A stretch of 11,007 nucleotides of DNA, taken from contig JAILQN010000204.1 of assembly GCA_024699005.1 (NCBI GenBank), positions 1 to 11,007 of the forward strand, in the 5' to 3' direction. Of the stretch, positions 1 to 4,430 are shown piece after piece. Within the stretch, counting starts at the first letter, position 1; each line of letters begins with the position of its first letter. Position numbers and translations under genes: made by a program. Origin of the DNA: Clostridia bacterium (GTDB lineage Bacteria; Bacillota_A; Clostridia; Oscillospirales; Acutalibacteraceae). Under the pieces are notes generated by a model that did no database searches, was not told where the DNA came from, and worked only from the letters and a program-made list of their open reading frames with translations.

Positions 1-2
1 AC

Positions 3-386
3 GAGATAATCGGCGGCATCATTGACGTATGCGTCCGCGAGAATATCGCGTCCGCCGTTTTCACGGGGATCGGCGGCTGCAGCCGCGCCGAGATACAGAC
101 CTTCATTCCCGAGCAGGGCGCCTTTGAGACCGAGACCGTCGGGGGGATGCTGGAGCTCGTTTCCCTGACGGGCAACGTCACAAGCGACGGCGACGGGAAC
201 CGCCGCCACCACACCCACGGCGCGTTCGCCTATAAAAGCGGCGGCGAACATAAAATGACCGGCGGTCATATAAGATCCGTGACCGTTCTTTATACCGCGG
301 AGATCGAATTGAGACCTGTTGACGGCGGCAGGATAGGCAGGCGCCGCGACCCGGAGACCGGAACGGGATTCTGGGATTTTGAATAA
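3..386 (+). CDS. PPC/DUF296-domain protein, 3' part (5' end outside window)
   Basis: The frame is open from the left edge (first complete codon at 3) to the TAA at 384-386, giving 127 visible residues, so the N-terminus is missing. The visible part matches the PPC (DUF296) fold: a GIGGCSRAEI segment where the family has its 'sGiGa' strand, a GGMLELVSLTGNV core strand, a histidine cluster HHTHGAF in place of the usual P-H-x-H-x-H, and GGHIRSVTVLYTAEIEL as the closing strands. Bacterial members are small, usually trimeric proteins of about 130-150 residues whose molecular role is poorly known; some members elsewhere bind DNA, and the histidines may bind a metal. The C-terminal end, with GTGFWDF, is typical of stand-alone bacterial members. 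No functional link to the genes downstream is visible. The family call is fairly secure; the role is not. Confidence 0.8.
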   Translation, partial: EIIGGIIDVCVRENIASAVFTGIGGCSRAEIQTFIPEQGAFETETVGGMLELVSLTGNVTSDGDGNRRHHTHGAFAYKSGGEHKMTGGHIRSVTVLYTAEIELRPVDGGRIGRRRDPETGTGFWDFE

Positions 387-428
387 CAGAATGAAAAAAC
401 TGGGGCCGTGCGGACAGTCGTCATTCTG
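387..428 (+). terminator. Imperfect stem-loop after the PPC gene
   Basis: CAGAATGA (387-394) and TCATTCTG (421-428) form a perfect 8-base inverted repeat immediately after the stop codon. A second possible stem lies inside it (ACTG 399-402 with CAGT 415-418). No U-run follows, so it is at best a weak intrinsic terminator or a 3'-end stabilising hairpin. The rest of the spacer up to 490 shows no convincing gene. Confidence 0.35.
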
Positions 429-494
429 CTGCTGATGATTTGCGTATCCGGGATATGATCACGGTATAAAACGTTTTTTCAAAAATAATTCCCT

Positions 495-525
495 GTTCAC
501 TCCCGGCGAAGCGTCATTCACTCCG
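495..525 (+). promoter_or_regulatory. Putative LytTR-regulator binding site (direct repeats)
   Basis: Two copies of TTCACTCC start at 496 and 517, exactly 21 bases apart (two helical turns). Between them lies CGAAGCG (507-513). The second copy starts 15 bases before the -35 box at 532. The same arrangement recurs at 2249-2278 upstream of the response-regulator gene. LytTR regulators such as ComE and AgrA bind roughly 9-base imperfect direct repeats separated by about 12 bases just upstream of the -35 box, so the geometry fits. Assignment to the regulator at 2346 is inference from position and from the shared site. Confidence 0.65.
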
Positions 526-531
526 GCCCGC

Positions 532-560
532 TTGCATTTTGCGGCAGATTCTGTTATACA
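532..560 (+). promoter_or_regulatory. Sigma-A-type promoter of the secreted-protein gene
   Basis: The -35 box is TTGCAT (532-537) and the -10 box TATACA (555-560), with a 17-base spacer. Transcription would start near 567, leaving a leader of about 55 bases before the ATG at 622. The -35 box and the region upstream of it match the promoter at 2286-2314, while the spacer and -10 differ. The -35 box is not a full consensus, which fits a promoter that needs an activator. Confidence 0.65.
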
Positions 561-621
561 AAACCCGCAGGCAACATTCCGTTTATCATAATTGAATTGA
601 AAAAATGAAAGGATGAACAAT

Positions 622-1968
622 ATGAAGACGAAACTGAAAAATCTTTTGAGCGTAACGCTCGCGTGCGCGATGCTGTTCACGCTCCTGTCCGCGTCTGCTT
701 TTGCCGAGTCCAGTCAGATCACAGAGGTCTTTTCGGCGCAGCAGTTCTCCAACGCCGGCATAAACGAATTCCTGAAGGTGTTCCCGCGGCTCGCCGGGTG
801 CTTTGATGCGTTAGGCAGTACGCCCCCTGATTCTCCGGCTTATCTGGAGGTGGATTCAAACGGATTCTCCTTATCCGGAAACTTCTACTGCTACCTGAAC
901 GGCGATAACGGCACGGCCACATTCGAGGAGTACTTCCACGCCAACGGCATCGACGTCTATCCGCAGACCCTCGGCGCTTATCTGGCGCAAAACGGCTTCG
1001 GTGAGATTGCATCCGCGCTTCTGGCTGCCGACGGCTGGTCCGATTTCGATACAGGCGAAGGCCCCGCGTTTGATTTTGACTGGGGGCTTGACGGGATCGG
1101 CGGTCTTGCGCAGAAGTATGCGGCGTTTACCGGCGTGATCGGCACGTTGATCGACGCCGCAAAGCCGCTGTTTACCGCCGCGCTCGGCACGCAGGATCTG
1201 TACCTGAGTTTCGACGGTGATACTCCGGTGCTCAGTATCGTGTGCCCCTCGCTGCATATGGAATATCCTTTGATCAAAAAGGATCTCACAAACGTTGTGT
1301 ATTCGGATATCACGGGCAACGTCGTTTTTGCGTCGCAAAGTCTGTACAGCGGTTTTTTGCTTCCGCTGTATCGCGCGCTGGGCATGGGCACGGTGATCGA
1401 TTACACTTTTGCCGGTTGGGATCAGAACGCCGACGCAGAAGCGCTGGCAGCGCTGCTCTTCGATCCGCTTTACGCGCTGGTATCCGTCGTGCAGAACGAT
1501 CCCGCCACCCGCGCGGCGCTGATCTCGTTCTATGGATCCGGCTGTGAGGAGCGCGTCGCTCAGATCGGCAGCGGAGGTACAAATTTGTGGAGCAAGATCA
1601 CAATCAGCGACGCCGCCGTTGATTTTGAGGTGAGCGGCTCGATGGGCTCGATCGCCGCTATCAGGAACGCGTTAAACCAGGCGCTGGTGTTTTTAATATG
1701 CAATTCTGACGCTGTGGATTTTCAATTCGATGCGGAAATATTTATTGACGTGGCCGGCGTCAAAGACCATCTGAACGCGATGCTGCCCGCGCTGACCAAC
1801 ACCGGATCCGAACATGCCACGGAGCCGACGACCGAACCTGAGACCGAGCCGGCAACCGAGCCGGCGACCGAAGAAAACGACGGCGGATTCGCAGGCTTCT
1901 GGGTGCGTTTCATGAACACTCTCCGCGGTTTCATCGATTGGGTTCTGCGCTTATTCCACAAACCGTGA
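622..1968 (+). CDS. Secreted protein of unknown function with TEP linker and conserved C-terminal tail
   Basis: The start is taken at 622: AAAGGA at 608-613 lies 8 bases before it, and the ATG at 613 overlaps that ribosome binding site. The product has 448 residues. Residues 1-28 are a signal peptide (KTKLKN, then a hydrophobic stretch, then AFA|ES), so it is exported. I do not recognise the central domain (about 30-395); it contains alternating hydrophobic strands and helices, few cysteines and no catalytic motif I can name. Residues 399-418 are a Thr-Glu-Pro linker. Residues 422-448 are a basic, aromatic tail with the core GFWVRFMNT, almost the same as the tail of the leucine-rich-repeat protein ending at 7319. 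There is no LPXTG and no C-terminal membrane helix. It has its own promoter with the putative LytTR site, so it is probably a target of the two-component system downstream. Confidence 0.85.
   Translation: MKTKLKNLLSVTLACAMLFTLLSASAFAESSQITEVFSAQQFSNAGINEFLKVFPRLAGCFDALGSTPPDSPAYLEVDSNGFSLSGNFYCYLNGDNGTATFEEYFHANGIDVYPQTLGAYLAQNGFGEIASALLAADGWSDFDTGEGPAFDFDWGLDGIGGLAQKYAAFTGVIGTLIDAAKPLFTAALGTQDLYLSFDGDTPVLSIVCPSLHMEYPLIKKDLTNVVYSDITGNVVFASQSLYSGFLLPLYRALGMGTVIDYTFAGWDQNADAEALAALLFDPLYALVSVVQNDPATRAALISFYGSGCEERVAQIGSGGTNLWSKITISDAAVDFEVSGSMGSIAAIRNALNQALVFLICNSDAVDFQFDAEIFIDVAGVKDHLNAMLPALTNTGSEHATEPTTEPETEPATEPATEENDGGFAGFWVRFMNTLRGFIDWVLRLFHKP
1816..1875 (+). repeat. Five imperfect 12-base units coding the TEP linker
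   Basis: Five in-frame 12-base units (from 1816, 1828, 1840, 1852 and 1864) each encode a variant of x-T-E-P, the last ending in E-E. Copies 3 to 5 are nearly identical at the DNA level (GACCGAGCCG-like). The segment is a flexible linker between the exported domain and the C-terminal tail. Units of 12 bases keep the frame, so copy-number change would alter only the linker length. Confidence 0.75.
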
Positions 1969-1976
1969 AACGAATC

Positions 1977-1999
1977 TTTTTACAAAGAGACTGTAAAAA
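1977..1999 (+). other. Small inverted repeat after the first secreted-protein gene
   Basis: TTTTTACA (1977-1984) and TGTAAAAA (1992-1999) form an 8-base stem with a 7-base loop, 9 bases after the stop codon. It is A/T-rich and lacks a GC base, so it would be a poor terminator alone. Its right arm overlaps the left 12-base terminal repeat of the element that ends at 2241. Confidence 0.35.
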
Positions 2000-2241
2000 A
2001 CTGACCGTATACAACGAATTATCAATCAAGGAATGGTTTCAGTGAAGTTTTTTCTGTGAAAAAGTGAAGTTGTTCAAGCTCACAGTGAAGTTTTTCACCG
2101 CATGGGTGAAAAGTGAAGTAAAGTTTACCTTACTTCACCGTCAGGTGAAACTTCACTCATGAAATGAACTTCACTTTCAAAGAAAACTTCATTTGCTACA
2201 GGCAAACTTAACCGGGGCTGTAAAAACCAAGTTTTTTACAG
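1991..2241. repeat. GTGAAGT-rich, hairpin-dense intergenic element with 12-base inverted ends
   Basis: This non-coding stretch fills most of the 377-base gap between genes. CTGTAAAAAACT at 1991-2002 is the exact reverse complement of 2230-2241. Inside, GTGAAGT occurs forward at 2042, 2064, 2085 and 2113 and reversed (ACTTCAC) at 2132, 2150 and 2168, with a variant ACTTCAT at 2186. Several hairpins nest in it: CTGTGA/TCACAG (2054-2085), TTTTCACC/GGTGAAAA (2092-2112) and GTGAAGTAA/TTACTTCAC (2113-2138). No ORF or transposase is present. It could be a MITE-like or REP-like dispersed repeat, a structured RNA, or a protein-binding array. The lack of an obvious target-site duplication argues against a simple recent transposition. 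The repeats are seen directly; the nature of the element is not known. Confidence 0.6.
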
Positions 2242-2248
2242 CCCCTTT
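2214..2248 (+). terminator. Rho-independent terminator-like hairpin
   Basis: GGGGCTGTAAAAA (2214-2226) pairs perfectly with 2233-2245 around a 6-base loop, followed by only TTT. The 13-base stem is GC-rich at its base and A/T at its top. It lies before the regulator promoter, so it could stop transcripts reading through from the upstream secreted-protein gene. The short T-run and the overlap with the end of the repeat element make the assignment moderate. Confidence 0.5.
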
Positions 2249-2278
2249 GTTCACTCCCCGCGAAGCGCGATTCACGCT
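2249..2278 (+). promoter_or_regulatory. Second putative LytTR-regulator binding site
   Basis: TTCACTCC starts at 2250 and TTCACGCT at 2271, again 21 bases apart, with the same CGAAGCG between them (2261-2267). The second copy starts 15 bases before the -35 box at 2286. Over 43 bases (2249-2291) it is identical at 35 positions to 495-537. This suggests that the response regulator encoded just downstream controls its own operon. Confidence 0.65.
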
Positions 2279-2285
2279 TTTCCGC

Positions 2286-2314
2286 TTGCATAAATCTGCG
2301 AGAAACGGTACAAT
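2286..2314 (+). promoter_or_regulatory. Promoter of the response regulator/kinase operon
   Basis: TTGCAT (2286-2291), a 17-base spacer and TACAAT (2309-2314) make a good sigma-A promoter. The start site would be near 2321, giving a leader of about 25 bases with GGGAGGG (2332-2338) 7 bases before the ATG. Spacing to the upstream direct repeats equals that at 495-560. Confidence 0.7.
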
Positions 2315-2345
2315 CAGATAAAGAAAAAACAGGGAGGGCGTCTCC

Positions 2346-3044
2346 ATGAGAATTGCCATATTGGACGACGAAGCGCATGAAAACGCGAACCTGCGCGCGC
2401 TGATAGAATCATACGCGGCGCTGAAGGACTACGATATCCGCGTGGACGATTATACGGACGGGAACGTACTGCTCAGACAGGGACGGTACGATCTGTATTT
2501 TCTCGATTTCAAAATGGACGCCATGGACGGCATCGCCGTTGCCAAAGGCCTGAAAGAAAAGTTCAATCATGCGGTGACCGTCTGTTACCTCACCAATTAT
2601 GACAGCGCCGCCGTGGAGGTCATCAACAACCGCATCCATGCGGACGGCTTTCTGCGCAAACCCGTGGAAAAACAGAAGCTCTGCGAAATGCTGGATCTGT
2701 TTTATAAAATGAGCTATTTTACCCGCGTCGAGCTCAGACGCGGCACCGGCTTTGAAACGGTTTACTCGCAGGAGATCCTTTACGCCGAGGCAGACGACAA
2801 ACGCGTGATATTGCATCTTGTGGACCGGGACGAGAGCTTCAATTATCTGCTGGGAGAACTTGAAAAGCTGTTGGAAGGCTGCGGTTTGTTTTTCCGCATC
2901 CACCGCTCGTATATCGTAAACCTGATGCACGTGCGCCGCTACGACGCTTCGCACGTCACGCTGAAAAACGGCGTCATATTGCCGCTCAAGGCCCGCGGCT
3001 TCAGGGAAAAATATCAGGACTTCATTTTTTCTCAGCACAGCTGA
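2346..3044 (+). CDS. LytTR-family two-component response regulator
   Basis: The 232-residue protein has a receiver domain (about 1-120) followed by a LytTR DNA-binding domain (about 130-228). Receiver residues are intact: acidic pair D7-D8, phospho-acceptor D54 in YFLDFKMDAMDG, T83 and K105 in FLRKP. The LytTR part shows the usual ILYAEADDKRV strand, the FFRIHRSYIVNL signature and a final LPLKARGFREKY. Such regulators (the AgrA/ComE/VirR type) are phosphorylated by a GHKL kinase and bind paired direct repeats to activate promoters. The gene has a good ribosome binding site and its stop lies 14 bases before the kinase ATG. Its own promoter carries the putative LytTR site, implying autoregulation; the same site lies before the secreted-protein gene at 622. 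The family call is very secure and the regulon is inferred. Confidence 0.95.
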   Translation: MRIAILDDEAHENANLRALIESYAALKDYDIRVDDYTDGNVLLRQGRYDLYFLDFKMDAMDGIAVAKGLKEKFNHAVTVCYLTNYDSAAVEVINNRIHADGFLRKPVEKQKLCEMLDLFYKMSYFTRVELRRGTGFETVYSQEILYAEADDKRVILHLVDRDESFNYLLGELEKLLEGCGLFFRIHRSYIVNLMHVRRYDASHVTLKNGVILPLKARGFREKYQDFIFSQHS

Positions 3045-3058
3045 AAGGAGGCGCTCTT

Positions 3059-4396
3059 ATGCATGCGATCGCGGAGATCATCCGCTTAAGTCCGGTCATT
3101 TTCGGGCTGGTATCCGTAATCAACAATATCCTTTTGGTAGCCGGCTGCATTCTGGTCACGTCCGGATTGTTCCGCCTGAAAATGCGCGCCCCTTCGGTCA
3201 CTCTTGTGCTGTGCGCGATCCTTGCCGCCGCCGTAGGCGCGTTCCGGCCCTACGCCGCGACGCACGAACCTTACTGGCTGCTGAAGATTTTTTCAACGCT
3301 TCTGCTGCTTCTGCCCTTCGTGTGCATGGCGATCGTGTTCAGACCGAAAGGCCTGTGGAAGAGCATGCTGGTGGTTGTCGGATATACCTTTGTTGAATCC
3401 GTCAAGTTTTTGCTGCTGTATCTGTTTTTCAACTACGACAACAACGCGCGCGACGAGGCTGTGGAAATGACGGTGGAGCTGTTTGTAGACGTGTTCTTCT
3501 TCTTGTTCGCTCTCGCGTTTTTTCTGCTGTACGCTGCAAAAAAGCAAGACCGGATGGAGATCACCCGGCAGGGCGCAGGATTGTTTCTGCTGGTAACGGC
3601 AACGGTATCGGTCTTTATGATCTCGCTGGGGTTGCTCAGCCGCGATTATACGCAATCCAATCAGGCGGCGTTCGTTTTTATGCTGCTCAACATCCCGCTG
3701 CTCACGGTCACAGCCACTTTCGGCATGGGCATGAATCTGAAAACGCGGGCAGCCTCGGAGGTTTACCGCGCGCAGCTCGATATGCAGGTGCAGCATTACG
3801 AATTCATGGCGCGCATGAACGACGATCTGCGTGTTTTCCGCCACGATTTCCCCAAAAAAATGCGGCCTCTTATCGCGTATCTGGACGATAACAACGTCAA
3901 GGAAGCCCGCGCCATCGCCGGACAGTTTGTGGATTTCATGTCGACTCAGGGCGAGCGTGTGTGCACAGGCAACTATCGTCTCGATACGGTGCTTTTCTGC
4001 GAAAAACAGGTAGCGGAGCGTGACGGCATCACCATAGACGTGCCTTACGGAACGGTGTTCCCTGCCGAAAGCATCGAGCCCGACGACCTTTATACCATCT
4101 TTCCGAACGCTCTGGATAACGCGATCGAAGCCTGCCGCCGGGTAAAAGGGGAACGCAGGATCGAATTCCGGTCCACCCTTACGGAGGATGCGGTTTACGT
4201 GACCGTACGCAACCCCTATTCCGGGGAAATAAAAATGAAAAACGGCATGCCGCAAACCGGCAAAGCAGATAAACAGAATCACGGCTACGGCCTGCGCAAC
4301 ATCAGAAAGGCCGCGTCGCATTACGGCGAGGATAACGTGATATGCAGAACCGAAAACGGGGTCTTCGAACTGCGGCTCATATTGGAAATTCAATAA
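3059..4396 (+). CDS. AgrC-like membrane sensor histidine kinase (GHKL type)
   Basis: This 445-residue kinase partners the response regulator directly upstream; AAAGGAGG (3044-3051) precedes its ATG. The N-terminal half has about seven hydrophobic segments (roughly 8-38, 45-63, 73-94, 101-124, 136-159, 171-193 and 202-225), so sensing occurs in or at the membrane without a large extracellular domain. A linker (about 230-260) leads to the phospho-acceptor H262 in FRHDFPKKM. The ATP-binding domain follows, with the N-box FPNALDNAIEAC (N350, N354) and the G-box HGYGLRNI (408-415). The single G-box and the RHD motif define the AgrC/ComD/VirS-like group, many of which detect secreted peptides. No AgrB/AgrD-like peptide genes are visible nearby, so the signal is unknown. 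The gene is followed after 34 bases by the leucine-rich-repeat protein gene, very likely in the same transcript. Confidence 0.93.
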   Translation: MHAIAEIIRLSPVIFGLVSVINNILLVAGCILVTSGLFRLKMRAPSVTLVLCAILAAAVGAFRPYAATHEPYWLLKIFSTLLLLLPFVCMAIVFRPKGLWKSMLVVVGYTFVESVKFLLLYLFFNYDNNARDEAVEMTVELFVDVFFFLFALAFFLLYAAKKQDRMEITRQGAGLFLLVTATVSVFMISLGLLSRDYTQSNQAAFVFMLLNIPLLTVTATFGMGMNLKTRAASEVYRAQLDMQVQHYEFMARMNDDLRVFRHDFPKKMRPLIAYLDDNNVKEARAIAGQFVDFMSTQGERVCTGNYRLDTVLFCEKQVAERDGITIDVPYGTVFPAESIEPDDLYTIFPNALDNAIEACRRVKGERRIEFRSTLTEDAVYVTVRNPYSGEIKMKNGMPQTGKADKQNHGYGLRNIRKAASHYGEDNVICRTENGVFELRLILEIQ

Positions 4397-4430
4397 CCAA
4401 ACAATTATAAGAATTGAAAGGATGAACAAC

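Noticed and set aside
468..477. AAAACGTTTT palindrome as an operator
   Set aside because: It is short, A/T-rich and not placed relative to a promoter; such palindromes are expected by chance.
613..621. Earlier ATG codons at 613 and 4422 as starts of the two secreted proteins
   Set aside because: Both ATGs overlap the AAAGGA ribosome binding sequence, while the ATGs 9 bases later have ideal spacing and give normal signal peptides.
655..670. LAC in the signal peptides (Cys15 in both secreted proteins) as a lipobox
   Set aside because: The residue at -3 is Thr or Phe rather than Leu, the cysteine lies too early in the hydrophobic stretch, and a good AFA|E cleavage site follows.
2041..2192. GTGAAGT repeats as a CRISPR array
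   Set aside because: Repeats are only 7 bases, occur in both orientations with irregular spacing, and no cas gene is present.
2409..3038. Minus-strand ORF (209 codons) opposite the response regulator
   Set aside because: The plus strand has a complete receiver and LytTR domain with promoter and ribosome binding site; the reverse frame has no recognisable domain.
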